Both the position numbers and the translations under genes were made by a program. The notes beneath the pieces were generated by a model that was given only the letters and a program-made list of their open reading frames with translations, did no database searches and was not told the DNA's origin. Positions 1 through 7,541 of a stretch of 24,127 nucleotides of DNA are shown in pieces (within the stretch, counting starts at the first letter, position 1; each line of letters begins with the position of its first letter). The stretch covers positions 1-24,127 of the forward strand of contig JAADFL010000096.1 in NCBI GenBank assembly GCA_013152945.1, given 5' to 3'. The DNA is from Deltaproteobacteria bacterium. Its GTDB lineage: Bacteria; Myxococcota_A; JAADFL01.

Positions 1-40
1 TCAACAACATGCGGTTGCGGTATTATTGGTACCAAAAGAT

Positions 41-69
41 CCCCCTCGCCCGCTTTGCGGGAGAGGGGG
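41..69. repeat. REP-like hairpin repeat
   Basis: The arms pair over about 12 bp with one mismatch around a TTT loop: CCCCCTCGCCCGC against GCGGGAGAGGGGG. It is followed by a short spacer and GGGGGTGAGGG (76-86). The core closely resembles the interspersed CCCTCTCCCGC-loop-GCGGGAGAGGG palindromes recalled from many bacterial genomes; that comparison is from memory. It lies in non-coding DNA downstream of the ABC gene. The small open frame across it (1-192, minus) is low complexity and is not called. Confidence 0.55.
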
Positions 70-149
70 ACAAAAGGGGGTGAGGGCGGTGGAAAGCCGG
101 CTTGGTCCAGATGAAAAAAAATACAAATTATTAGGATTGGATCTCGCAT

Positions 150-169
150 GGGCGGCTCGCGAACCGCCC
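150..169. repeat. GC-rich inverted repeat (second repeat-type hairpin)
   Basis: GGGCGG (150-155) pairs with CCGCCC (164-169), and between them lies the palindrome TCGCGA (157-162). The full form GGGCGG-C-TCGCGA-A-CCGCCC is nearly a perfect palindrome and resembles a widespread class of intergenic bacterial repeats (from memory). No T-run follows on either strand, so it is not a canonical intrinsic terminator. Confidence 0.5.
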
Positions 170-218
170 CTATCTTCATGAAATAACAGCATATTTTAGG
201 CACCCTGAAAATCAACCT

Positions 219-246
219 GGGTGGGGAGGGCCGGGTGGGGAGGGCC
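219..246 (+). repeat. Perfect 14-bp tandem duplication with G-quadruplex-type runs
   Basis: The unit GGGTGGGGAGGGCC occurs twice, exactly, at 219-232 and 233-246. Together the copies give six runs of three or more G separated by one or two bases, meeting the usual G3+N1-7 quadruplex pattern on the plus strand. The second copy runs into the stop codon of the ABC gene (TAG read from 248-246). Confidence 0.75.
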
Positions 247-974
247 TATTCAGATTCGGTCAGTTTCAAGAATACCTCTTCCAGGTCTCCGCCCTCCAAT
301 TGGGCGCGTTTCCTCAAATTTTGCAGTGTTCCCTGAGCAACCAGCTTACCATGGTGAATGATCGCGGTTTCATCGCATATCTCTTCGGCCACGTTCAGAG
401 TGTGAGTGGACAGGAAGATTGTCACCCCTTTTTCATGGGCAAGCTCGGTGAATAACCTCTTTACCAGGATCGCTCCTTTCGGGTCCAGGCCGACCATGGG
501 TTCATCTATAATCAAGACCTTGGGTTCGTGAAGCAATGCCGCAGCCATTACAAGCCTTTGTTTCATGCCATGAGAATAACCCTGGATAAGCTCTTCCTCT
601 CTTGTTTGCAGGCCGAAGAGATCGAGCAATCGCATAATCCTGGATGTTCCCGATGTGCGATCCACTCCGTACATCTCGGCAACGAACTCCATGAATTCAC
701 GTGCAGTCAGCTTTTCATACAGGTATGGGCTGTCCGGTATGAAGCCCATCATGGCCTTTGCCCCAACCGGTTCCCTGGTTATGTCAATGCCGTTCACGAG
801 GATCCTTCCCCGGGTAGGTTCGAGCAAACCTGCAATCATTTTCATTGTAGTTGTCTTTCCTGCGCCGTTGGGCCCGAGGAAACCGAAAACCTCGCCGCCT
901 GGGATTTTCAGAGACAGCGAATCTACGGCAACCAGGTTGGAGAAAACCTTTGTCACATCGGCAAGCTCTATCAT
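246..974 (-). CDS. ABC transporter ATP-binding protein (NatA/exporter type)
   Basis: 242-aa cytoplasmic ATPase subunit of an ABC transporter. Visible motifs are Walker A GPNGAGKTT (residues 34-42), the signature YSHGMKQ (132-138) in place of LSGGQ, Walker B KVLIIDE (151-157) with catalytic Glu157, the D-loop GLDP, and switch His190 in STHTL. The Q-loop region reads FIPDSPYLYEKLT, a pattern I associate with the two-component exporter branch; substrate cannot be inferred. The start ATG overlaps the upstream gene's TGA (ATGA, 971-974), so translation is probably coupled. No permease is visible; after this gene there are 245 bp of repeat-rich DNA, so a permease partner must lie outside the window, if linked at all. 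Family very likely, transported molecule unknown. Confidence 0.93.
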   Translation of the reverse strand: MIELADVTKVFSNLVAVDSLSLKIPGGEVFGFLGPNGAGKTTTMKMIAGLLEPTRGRILVNGIDITREPVGAKAMMGFIPDSPYLYEKLTAREFMEFVAEMYGVDRTSGTSRIMRLLDLFGLQTREEELIQGYSHGMKQRLVMAAALLHEPKVLIIDEPMVGLDPKGAILVKRLFTELAHEKGVTIFLSTHTLNVAEEICDETAIIHHGKLVAQGTLQNLRKRAQLEGGDLEEVFLKLTESE

Positions 975-1903
975 CTTGTGGGCAGCTTTCCATTTACAGG
1001 CTTATTGACCGGCTTTTCAGACCTTGCACCCGCCTTGACAAGAGTTACTCCATAGGGAAGCTCCTGCATAAGAACCTCGCCGTACTCGTTGACTTGGGCC
1101 CTAAGCTCGGGCCCGTCTCCGTATCTAAGCAGCAGGTGAAAGAGTCTTCCGTCAGGCTTTGGCTCGACATCACGTAATTCAACAGAGGCCTTGAGCCTAG
1201 TACCTGTGCCGAGATCCAATAAAGGTACTTGGTATATCCTGCCGGGCACAAGATCTCGAAGGGAAATGCTCTGCAAGAATATATCCGAGATCGTTGGAAA
1301 GGCCGCCTTATTGATGGTCGTGAAAAAGGACCTGTGACCTATGGAGATATCCAGTTTCAACTTGTTGCCCGAAACAGATTCGCCTTTTACAACCAGTTCA
1401 CCCATTGCGGTGTCGATCCTTGATTCCAGGTGATGAATGCCCATATCGCGTCCAAGCGTTATCTCTGTTTCAGCGTCCATGGATTCGAGGAGGGGAATAC
1501 CGGAGAGCCTGGTCCGGTTGAATATCCTCCACCCGGGATTACCTGCAAGTTCGCGGCCCCGGCCTCTGCCACTGGTTTTAGTCTTGTCGTTCGAACCCGG
1601 CTCCAGTGCCTCTATCGATGTAGTGGTGCTTCCTACCTTCTTGCCGTTGTAAACAGCAATATATGTGGTTTGCCCTTGTTTCAGGCCCCTCTTGACCTTT
1701 GGCAACTCGAACGCTCTTCCATCCATGCCAAGCCTTGCCACTGCAAAGGATCCGCCGATCCATGACAGCAGCGCCAAGACGGCGGCAGGCAATCTAAGCC
1801 TTGGCCATATTCCGGAAGCTGTTGGGGACAGACGGGATCTTGTTGCAGCCATATGCACTGCGGGAGGAGAGAACCCTCGATAGTCAAAAGGTCCGCTTTT
1901 CAT
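971..1903 (-). CDS. Membrane-anchored protein of unknown function, coupled to ABC ATPase
   Basis: 310 aa from the chosen start. The frame stays open to 1957, but the ATG at 1903 has GGAGG (plus 1911-1915) 7 nt upstream, so it is preferred. A basic segment and one hydrophobic stretch (about residues 36-56, LRLPAAVLALLSWIGGSF) suggest a signal anchor; the rest would be periplasmic. The body is rich in beta-type sequence: YIAVYNGKKVGSTTTSIE early, then VNEYGEVLMQELPYGVTLVK near the end. This recalls the non-catalytic domain that accompanies transglutaminase-like exported proteins, but I see no Cys-His-Asp catalytic region, so that is a weak guess. The 4-bp overlap with the ABC gene suggests a shared export or envelope role. 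Confidence 0.8.
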   Translation of the reverse strand: MKSGPFDYRGFSPPAVHMAATRSRLSPTASGIWPRLRLPAAVLALLSWIGGSFAVARLGMDGRAFELPKVKRGLKQGQTTYIAVYNGKKVGSTTTSIEALEPGSNDKTKTSGRGRGRELAGNPGWRIFNRTRLSGIPLLESMDAETEITLGRDMGIHHLESRIDTAMGELVVKGESVSGNKLKLDISIGHRSFFTTINKAAFPTISDIFLQSISLRDLVPGRIYQVPLLDLGTGTRLKASVELRDVEPKPDGRLFHLLLRYGDGPELRAQVNEYGEVLMQELPYGVTLVKAGARSEKPVNKPVNGKLPTR

Positions 1904-1910
1904 GTATGGG

Positions 1911-1915
1911 CCTCC
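1911..1915 (-). promoter_or_regulatory. Shine-Dalgarno fixing the start at 1903
   Basis: GGAGG on the minus strand, 7 nt before the ATG at 1903. Neither the upstream in-frame start at 1957 nor the downstream ATG at 1852 has such a site. Confidence 0.7.
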
Positions 1916-2002
1916 ATGTAGCGCAATAACCCATGCCGTGGGACCAGTCAACAGCATGTCCGCAACAATGCTTATGCTTATACTGTTGTTGTACTATTGC
2001 CC

Positions 2003-2008
2003 ATTATA
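2003..2008 (-). promoter_or_regulatory. Candidate -10 box for the 1903-971 unit
   Basis: A perfect TATAAT on the minus strand about 100 nt before the start at 1903. No good -35 hexamer sits at 16-18 bp, so this is tentative. It would give a 5' leader of about 90 nt. Confidence 0.35.
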
Positions 2009-2081
2009 TCCGGTGAAGTGAGTACGTCGTTTGTGTGAACCCGTTGTTTTGCATATCCGGCTGTATCTTCATCGACCTTTC

Positions 2082-2111
2082 TTGCCAATTACCACATAGA
2101 AAAGGTATAAG
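2082..2111 (+). promoter_or_regulatory. Sigma70-type promoter for the TPR/Kelch/methyltransferase unit
   Basis: TTGCCA (2082-2087), 18-bp spacer, TATAAG (2106-2111). Predicted transcription start near 2118, 28 nt before the ATG at 2146. Its position inside the longer open frame argues against the upstream start at 2035. Confidence 0.5.
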
Positions 2112-2145
2112 CTTTTGTTGCAGGAAAGGAATTTTGGGAGCCATC

Positions 2146-3279
2146 ATGACCAGTCTTGTCAATGAAGGACCGATTGCATTGAACAGCTTGAAAGTCAGTG
2201 CCTTTCATTTTTCCGGGATTCCAAGATTCTCGTTTTTTCTTTCATTGGAATTTTTCTTGTTTTGCGTGTCTTTTTATGCAGGTACCATGTTTTCCATCAA
2301 CGCACATGCTGCCGGCGAAGGTGTGCAGGAGAGCGGGCTGTCACCGAAACCGGCACACGAAAATAACGGCAAATCAACGCTTGGATGGCTGGAATTCATT
2401 GGTGATGAGGATAGCGGGAATAGTGAAATAAATTCCATGATTGCCGGTGTGCTGGATGAAATGTCCAAGATGCCGGTGAAAATGGTGGATCAGGAAGAGA
2501 TTAAATCCTTTCTGAAAAGGCTTGATCAAAAAAGAGGCTTCTTAAGAAAGGCTTCAATCCTGATGGAACAGGGCAAGAAGCTTCATGTTGGGCTTAAATT
2601 GGCCAGGGCCGCGGAATATTACAGGCAGGCCGAGGCCGAGTTGGAAAAAAGCTTTGTCCGTTTCTACGATCCCGGTATTTGGGCCGAGCCCTACATACGG
2701 CTTGGAGTCGCCTTGTGCCAGGGAAGACGTTACGAGGAAGCCGAGCTGGCATTCAGAAAAGTGCTTGCAGCCCTTCCCGGTCTTGAACTTTCAGAGGGTT
2801 ACTACAGCCCTTCGGTGAGAAAGTTCTTTGCCGGGGTAAAGAAGAGATTCACCTCGTACGTTTCGCATTCTTTCCTGGTTCCCTCCAAGTTGAAGAGCCT
2901 GGTAAAGACCGCCGCTCTTGACGGCTTACTCGTATTCTCGGTGGAGCACATGGGGAAGCAGGCTGTTCTGAAGGCGGCATTCTTCGATTCCAATTCAGGG
3001 AGATTCACTGACGTGGAAACAATGATGCCGGGCCAGGGTGGTCCCAAGGCATTGGCGCAAAAGCTCCAGAGAGCAATAGTCGAGGGACTTCAAATAAAGA
3101 TCATGACCGGATTGGAAAAAGGACAGGGAAACAAGGTAGTGAAAAAAGAACCGTGGTACAGGAAGCAGTGGTGGATCTGGCCCGTTTCCGCCGTGTTAAT
3201 GGCCGGCGCAGTGGTGGCGATTGTATTGCCCCTTACTGTGTACAGAGAGGACGTGGTGGATGTCAAAATCCATTACTAA
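2146..3279 (+). CDS. Exported TPR-type protein with C-terminal membrane anchor
   Basis: 377 aa. The frame is open from 2035, but the ATG at 2146 has GGGAG 5 nt upstream and a promoter just before it. An N-terminal hydrophobic stretch (FSFFLSLEFFLFCVSFYAG) ends in NAHAAGE, a plausible signal-peptidase site although the n-region is unusually long. The middle is helical and TPR-like (AAEYYRQAEAELEKS; AEPYIRLGVALCQGRRYEEAELAFRKVLA). The C-terminus has WWIWPVSAVLMAGAVVAIVLPLTVY, a membrane segment with a tail of about 12 residues. This periplasmic-TPR plus C-terminal-anchor layout is, as I recall, common in myxobacterial-type genomes. The Kelch lipoprotein gene starts inside its last codons, so the two are probably co-expressed. 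Partner and substrate unknown. Confidence 0.85.
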   Translation: MTSLVNEGPIALNSLKVSAFHFSGIPRFSFFLSLEFFLFCVSFYAGTMFSINAHAAGEGVQESGLSPKPAHENNGKSTLGWLEFIGDEDSGNSEINSMIAGVLDEMSKMPVKMVDQEEIKSFLKRLDQKRGFLRKASILMEQGKKLHVGLKLARAAEYYRQAEAELEKSFVRFYDPGIWAEPYIRLGVALCQGRRYEEAELAFRKVLAALPGLELSEGYYSPSVRKFFAGVKKRFTSYVSHSFLVPSKLKSLVKTAALDGLLVFSVEHMGKQAVLKAAFFDSNSGRFTDVETMMPGQGGPKALAQKLQRAIVEGLQIKIMTGLEKGQGNKVVKKEPWYRKQWWIWPVSAVLMAGAVVAIVLPLTVYREDVVDVKIHY

Positions 3280-4822
3280 AATGATTCCGGCGGTTCTCAT
3301 GGCTCTAGGGACCGCCTTGACTTCCTGTCAATGGAATGTCGGTACTATTGATGTATACCTTGCGTACAATGCAGTTCCGGAAAAAAATCCTTTGAAGAAC
3401 GTGGATAAACTCAAAATGAGAATCGAGGGACCGGACATGATGCCGAGAGAGAAAGAGTTCGCCATATCTTCGAAGGCCGGTTCCATAGGCAACATACCTC
3501 CGGGCAAAGACAGGATACTGAGCGTGGAGGGAATAGACCGCTCCGGGCGGATTCGTTCAAGGGGAGTAAGCACTCCATTCGAAGTGGAAGAAGGTAGAAA
3601 AGAGATTTACCTTTTCTTCAGCAACAAGGGAGAGTTTTCGCCTCCGCCATCAGTATCCGGTAGCGGGTGGAAAGCCAATTACACGACTGAAATGCGAAAT
3701 TACAAGAATATCAAGGGCCGTGCCTTTTCAGCAGTGCAAGCCTTGCCGAACGGGCTGCTTTTAATTACAGGCGGCGCAGATCCGGCCGTTTTGGATTTTC
3801 TCTCTCCATTGGGCGCCAACAGTGTCATTCCTACGGCAGAGCTTTTCGATCCTACTTCCGGCGCCTTTGTTTCATCCGTAAAGAGGGGAGAATGTGACGA
3901 GCAGGGTCAGGCCCTTTGCATGCAGGAGCCACGAGTCTTTCATACAGCCGGTTATGTTAATGACCTGGAACGCATCCTTGTCATTGGTGGAGAACCGATA
4001 ACATCCCCCTACTCCGAGATTTTCGATCCGGTTGATTTCATTTTCACACCAGGTCCTGCTCCGAATATTCCGAGGTCCAGGCATGTTGCGGGTAAACTTC
4101 CCGGCAAAGGCGGTTCCCTGGTAATCGCCGGCGGAAGGAATGAAGTGAATCAGGTTTTGGATTCAATTGAAATATTCGATTCCAATGAACAGAGCTTTGT
4201 CGGCGGCCCCCCCTTGGGCGTGGCCCGCCGTGGTTCGCGATCCGTCTCGACCGGGAACGGGGTGGTTGTAACAGGGGGCTTTGGTGATGATGGGGACGCA
4301 ACTCCCACGAGACAGGTTGATCTTATACGAGCCAATGGTGACGGATCGGTGTCAGTGGATACTTACAGTGATTGTCTTAGAAAGCCCAGGGCATGGCATA
4401 CGGCGGTTGTTGTGGAGGACAAGGACGAAAAACAGGTGATTTTCATTTGCGGAGGTATATCAGGCAATGGTGAGCCGGACAACACGTGCGAATGCCTTGA
4501 TCCGGAAACCATGAAATCCGAAATGGCACCGGAGAATGTCAAGCTCTTTTATGCACGCTGGGGGCATACGGCCACGGTATTACCGGATCAAAAAGTGCTG
4601 GTTGCAGGGGGCTTCTCTACCAGTACAGGCTCGGCCGTTCTTCAGAACGCAGTCCTGCTCGATCCGGTGGGTGGTGAATACAACCTGGGAGTCCTGCCCA
4701 TGAATGCTGCAAGGGCCGGCCACTCGGCGGCGCTGCTGACGAATGGCATGGTCGTGCTGGTCGGCGGTGTCGGGCAAGGCGGGCAGCCGTCCACCCCGGA
4801 CTATGAAATCTACAATCCTTGA
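3260..4822 (+). CDS. Kelch-type beta-propeller lipoprotein
   Basis: 520 aa from the ATG at 3260, which has GAGAGG (3245-3250) upstream and overlaps the TPR gene by 20 bp. The signal MSKSITKMIPAVLMALGTALTSC gives lipobox LTSC with Cys23. A beta-rich domain follows (to about residue 110; IDVYLAYNAVPEKNP... to EIYLFFSNKGEF). After that come seven segments each ending in a Gly-Gly blade motif (LLLITGGAD, ILVIGGEP, LVIAGGRN, VVVTGGFG, IFICGGIS, VLVAGGFS, VVLVGGVG), consistent with a seven-bladed Kelch/galactose-oxidase-like propeller that ends almost at the C-terminus. Such propellers usually bind ligands or proteins at the cell surface; no catalytic residues were identified. An alternative ATG at 3281 is possible but lacks the Shine-Dalgarno and would shorten the signal peptide. 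Confidence 0.9.
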   Translation: MSKSITKMIPAVLMALGTALTSCQWNVGTIDVYLAYNAVPEKNPLKNVDKLKMRIEGPDMMPREKEFAISSKAGSIGNIPPGKDRILSVEGIDRSGRIRSRGVSTPFEVEEGRKEIYLFFSNKGEFSPPPSVSGSGWKANYTTEMRNYKNIKGRAFSAVQALPNGLLLITGGADPAVLDFLSPLGANSVIPTAELFDPTSGAFVSSVKRGECDEQGQALCMQEPRVFHTAGYVNDLERILVIGGEPITSPYSEIFDPVDFIFTPGPAPNIPRSRHVAGKLPGKGGSLVIAGGRNEVNQVLDSIEIFDSNEQSFVGGPPLGVARRGSRSVSTGNGVVVTGGFGDDGDATPTRQVDLIRANGDGSVSVDTYSDCLRKPRAWHTAVVVEDKDEKQVIFICGGISGNGEPDNTCECLDPETMKSEMAPENVKLFYARWGHTATVLPDQKVLVAGGFSTSTGSAVLQNAVLLDPVGGEYNLGVLPMNAARAGHSAALLTNGMVVLVGGVGQGGQPSTPDYEIYNP

Positions 4823-4835
4823 CCCGGGACTGCAC

Positions 4836-5594
4836 ATGAATCTCCTGGAAAACATAATCGTGGTTCTGGTTAAGCCGAAAGGATCGTTAAACATAGGATC
4901 GGCTGCAAGGGCCATGTCCAACTCAGGATTGTCCGACCTGCGCATAGTCTCAGGCGCGAGGCACTTGAACCAGGCAGCCTGGCAGATGGCGATGGCAGGG
5001 ACGAATATTTTGGAGAATGCTCAAACATTCGACAGGCTGGAAGATGCCGTACGTGATTGTCACCTCGTTGTAGGAACCAGTAGAAGGAAAGGAAAGGCCC
5101 GGGGACTTTTTTTAAATCCCATAGATGGTGTGAACAGAATCTTCTCCGTATCCCGGGAAAAGAAAACAGCGATTCTCTTCGGCAGCGAGGATGTCGGCCT
5201 TACATCAGGGGAACTCATGATGTGCCACTTTTCCATCGAACTGCCGGCAAACCCGCAATCATGTTCGTATAACCTGGCACAGGCAGTGCTACTTTTGGGG
5301 CATTACATTTTTACGGCTGCAAGCGGATCGAAATTTGAAAACAGGGAAGGCGAACCGTTTGAAAAAAAGCCCAGGGCTACAAGGGGCGAGCTCGAAGGAC
5401 TATACGAGCACATGTTGCAAACCATGCGTAGGATCAGGTTCTTTCGAAAAGGAAAGTCAGAAGATCGAATGAGAGATTTTCGTTATGTATTCGAAAGAGC
5501 AGCCCTGGACTCGAGGGAGGTGAGGATGTTCCGGGGGATGATGAAGCAAATAAATTACTGCATGGATAAGCTGGAAAAAGGAGAATCCCTGTAA
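4836..5594 (+). CDS. SpoU/TrmH-family RNA 2'-O-methyltransferase, TrmJ-like
   Basis: 252 aa, cytoplasmic. The SPOUT motifs are all present: motif 1 GSLNIGSAARAM with Asn19 and Arg25; motif 2 ILFGSEDVGLTSGEL near residues 112-126; motif 3 SCSYNLAQAVLLLGH near 142-156. The family transfers methyl from S-adenosylmethionine to a ribose 2'-OH in tRNA or rRNA. The N-terminal position of motif 1 and the C-terminal helical extension fit TrmJ (tRNA position 32), but the target base is inferred. The start is chosen because the family begins just before this motif; no clear Shine-Dalgarno is present, and the frame is open upstream (ATG at 4803). It lies 13 nt after the Kelch gene and probably shares its transcript. 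Confidence 0.88.
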   Translation: MNLLENIIVVLVKPKGSLNIGSAARAMSNSGLSDLRIVSGARHLNQAAWQMAMAGTNILENAQTFDRLEDAVRDCHLVVGTSRRKGKARGLFLNPIDGVNRIFSVSREKKTAILFGSEDVGLTSGELMMCHFSIELPANPQSCSYNLAQAVLLLGHYIFTAASGSKFENREGEPFEKKPRATRGELEGLYEHMLQTMRRIRFFRKGKSEDRMRDFRYVFERAALDSREVRMFRGMMKQINYCMDKLEKGESL

Positions 5595-5662
5595 TAGCGT
5601 TTCCTGTTTCACGTTTCCCGTCTGCGGGACCTGTGATCCGGGACAGGAGTCGGGGGCGGGAA

Positions 5663-7336
5663 TCAGGGCTCGGCCAGGATGACCGTGACCGACTTGGTTT
5701 GGCCTGGTGAGACGGTGATGTATTTCGTTTTTACCAGTTTAAGCTTTGGGTTGAAAAATCGAATCTCGAGTTTTTTGTTTGCGTCAACCCTGACTTTGAA
5801 TAATGGAGTTTCCTGCTTGAGCTTACGGCCGTTGACCGTCACATAGGCCCAGGGAGATGCATTCAGGTTGAGAAAGCCGAAACGTTTTTCATTTTTCTGC
5901 AACGTCACTGTTTTACCGGATTGCTCCCCATTGTTTTGTTGATGCTCTTTTTTACCGGCATTTTCTGCGGTGTCCGCTGACTTGTTGTCCCGGTTGTCGG
6001 CGGGGTTGTCGGCTTTCTGGCTGGACTGCACTTGTTTCTTACCCGAAGGGAAAAGCGGTTCCGCTCCCAGCATGAGGTCACGAAGAGGAGGTATGCCGAA
6101 CCAGAGAGCTGCCCCGATTGCCATAATCAGCATGAACAGCTTCAGCTTGCCGGATAATCCACGGGATTTGTTCCCGGAGTCTCGGTCCCCGGTTTCACCA
6201 GGGGGAGGGACCGGACTGATTTCCCCAAACGGTTGATCACGGGCATCCTGTGTCGCCCCGGGTGTAACATCATCCTGACTCTTGATAGCAACCGTGCCGA
6301 GGGAGAGAAGCTCCTCGGTTCTCATGACAGGATCGACATCTACACCCTCTGCAGCCAGACGGCGCGCCATGCGTTGCTTGGTGTCGTATCCTCCTTGCTC
6401 CTGGTCCAATTCTCTTGAAAACATGTTCTGTAACCATTCTCCAAGAGATACGGAAGTAAAGTCAGGGGCAAGTTCATGAAGGGTTCGGGATAGCACGACC
6501 TGGAAATCGGCCATACTCCTGAAACGATTGTTCGGGTCCCGGGACAATGCCTTTAGAACAGCCTGCTCTACCGAAGGTGGAATTCCAGCTCTGCGTGAAG
6601 ACGGAGGCTCAACATTTGCACTCCTCACCCGGTCGAGGGTCGCAACCTCGCTTTCGCCTTCGAACGGTCTTACGCCGGTGAGCATCTCGTATATCACTAT
6701 TGCCAGGCTGAACTGGTCGGACCTGTGATCCAATGTCCTGCATTCGGCTTGCTCCGGAGACAGGTAGCATGCCTTTCCCTGGATGATTCCGGCTGCTGTC
6801 TGACGTATCCTGCTCTTTGCCTTTGCGATACCGAAATCAGTCAACTTTACCTGTCCCTGGAAACCTACGAGTACGTTCTGTGGGCTTACATCCCTGTGTA
6901 TGATGCCCGCCGGTCTGTTGTCCTGTCCTTTGAATCTATGGGCGAAATCGAGTCCCTTGGCTACCTCTGAAGCAATATATAGTCCGATATGGACAGGCAT
7001 GTTGTCGCCCAACTCGTTGAGGCGATCCATTATGCTTTCGAGATTCCTGCCGTTTACGTATTCCATTGCCAGGAAGTAGTCGTTTCCTTCCTGGCCGAAC
7101 TCGAAGACCTGCACGATATTGCCATGGTTCAACGGCATGGCGATCCTGGCTTCGTCTATGAACATGTCGATAAAATCCCTGTTTTGAGCCAGGTGAGGCA
7201 GGACCCTCTTGATTACCAGCTCTTTTGACGTTCCTTCGACAGCGTGTAGTCTTGCCCGGTATATCTGCGCCATACCGCCGATGGCGATACGCTCCAGCAA
7301 TTCGTACCTTCCGAACTTGGTAGGATATTCATCCAT
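5663..7336 (-). CDS. Transmembrane Ser/Thr protein kinase with PEGA-like domain
   Basis: 557 aa from ATG 7336 (the open frame extends to a TTG at 7396). An intact Hanks-type kinase domain fills about residues 10-285: glycine loop IAIGGMAQIY (17-26), Lys43, helix-C Glu62, HRD 147-149 with Asn154, DFG 167-169 and SPE 193-195. A helical segment follows (EWLQNMFSRELDQEQ, 300-314), then a Pro-rich stretch, a membrane segment (about 398-418), a polar linker rich in Lys, Asn and Gln, and a C-terminal PEGA-like domain (about 485-557; LNLNASPWAYVTVNGRKL and a Gly-Gln-Thr-Lys hairpin near the end). The kinase should face the cytoplasm and PEGA the periplasm, suggesting envelope sensing. A promoter ends 9 nt before the ATG and there is no Shine-Dalgarno, so the mRNA may be leaderless. 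Confidence 0.95.
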   Translation of the reverse strand: MDEYPTKFGRYELLERIAIGGMAQIYRARLHAVEGTSKELVIKRVLPHLAQNRDFIDMFIDEARIAMPLNHGNIVQVFEFGQEGNDYFLAMEYVNGRNLESIMDRLNELGDNMPVHIGLYIASEVAKGLDFAHRFKGQDNRPAGIIHRDVSPQNVLVGFQGQVKLTDFGIAKAKSRIRQTAAGIIQGKACYLSPEQAECRTLDHRSDQFSLAIVIYEMLTGVRPFEGESEVATLDRVRSANVEPPSSRRAGIPPSVEQAVLKALSRDPNNRFRSMADFQVVLSRTLHELAPDFTSVSLGEWLQNMFSRELDQEQGGYDTKQRMARRLAAEGVDVDPVMRTEELLSLGTVAIKSQDDVTPGATQDARDQPFGEISPVPPPGETGDRDSGNKSRGLSGKLKLFMLIMAIGAALWFGIPPLRDLMLGAEPLFPSGKKQVQSSQKADNPADNRDNKSADTAENAGKKEHQQNNGEQSGKTVTLQKNEKRFGFLNLNASPWAYVTVNGRKLKQETPLFKVRVDANKKLEIRFFNPKLKLVKTKYITVSPGQTKSVTVILAEP

Positions 7337-7345
7337 TTGGTCAAA

Positions 7346-7373
7346 ATAATACCAGCTTGAAGATTGCGGGCAA
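7346..7373 (-). promoter_or_regulatory. Promoter of the kinase gene, abutting the start codon
   Basis: On the minus strand TTGCCC (7373-7368), 16-bp spacer, TATTAT (7351-7346), then 9 nt to the ATG at 7336. Predicted transcription start about 2-3 nt before the ATG. Confidence 0.5.
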
Positions 7374-7541
7374 GAATGAAAATAGAAAATGTTCAATTTA
7401 CGGCCGGAGTATTTGTCGAGAACCGGTGAGATGTGGGAAATACCGAATACTATTTGTTGCCGGCGGCTCCAAGTACATGATTTCAGGCAATTGGGTTACG
7501 GCTTCGATTCGGCCTGAATCAATTATCCGATTGTACCGTTG

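Noticed and set aside
1-192. Open frame of 63 codons on the minus strand, across the repeat hairpins
   Set aside because: Low-complexity product from repeat DNA, no Shine-Dalgarno, no domain. Cut at the window edge.
528-1055. 175-codon plus-strand frame
   Set aside because: Antisense to the ABC ATPase, whose motifs are all intact. The frame crosses two genes and has no recognisable domain.
4580-4945. 121-codon minus-strand frame
   Set aside because: Spans the end of the Kelch gene and the start of the methyltransferase gene on the other strand; product lacks any pattern.
7482-7518. TTCAGGC ... GCCTGAA inverted repeat after the LamG-like gene
   Set aside because: Seven-bp arms 23 bp apart and no T-run; not distinguishable from chance.
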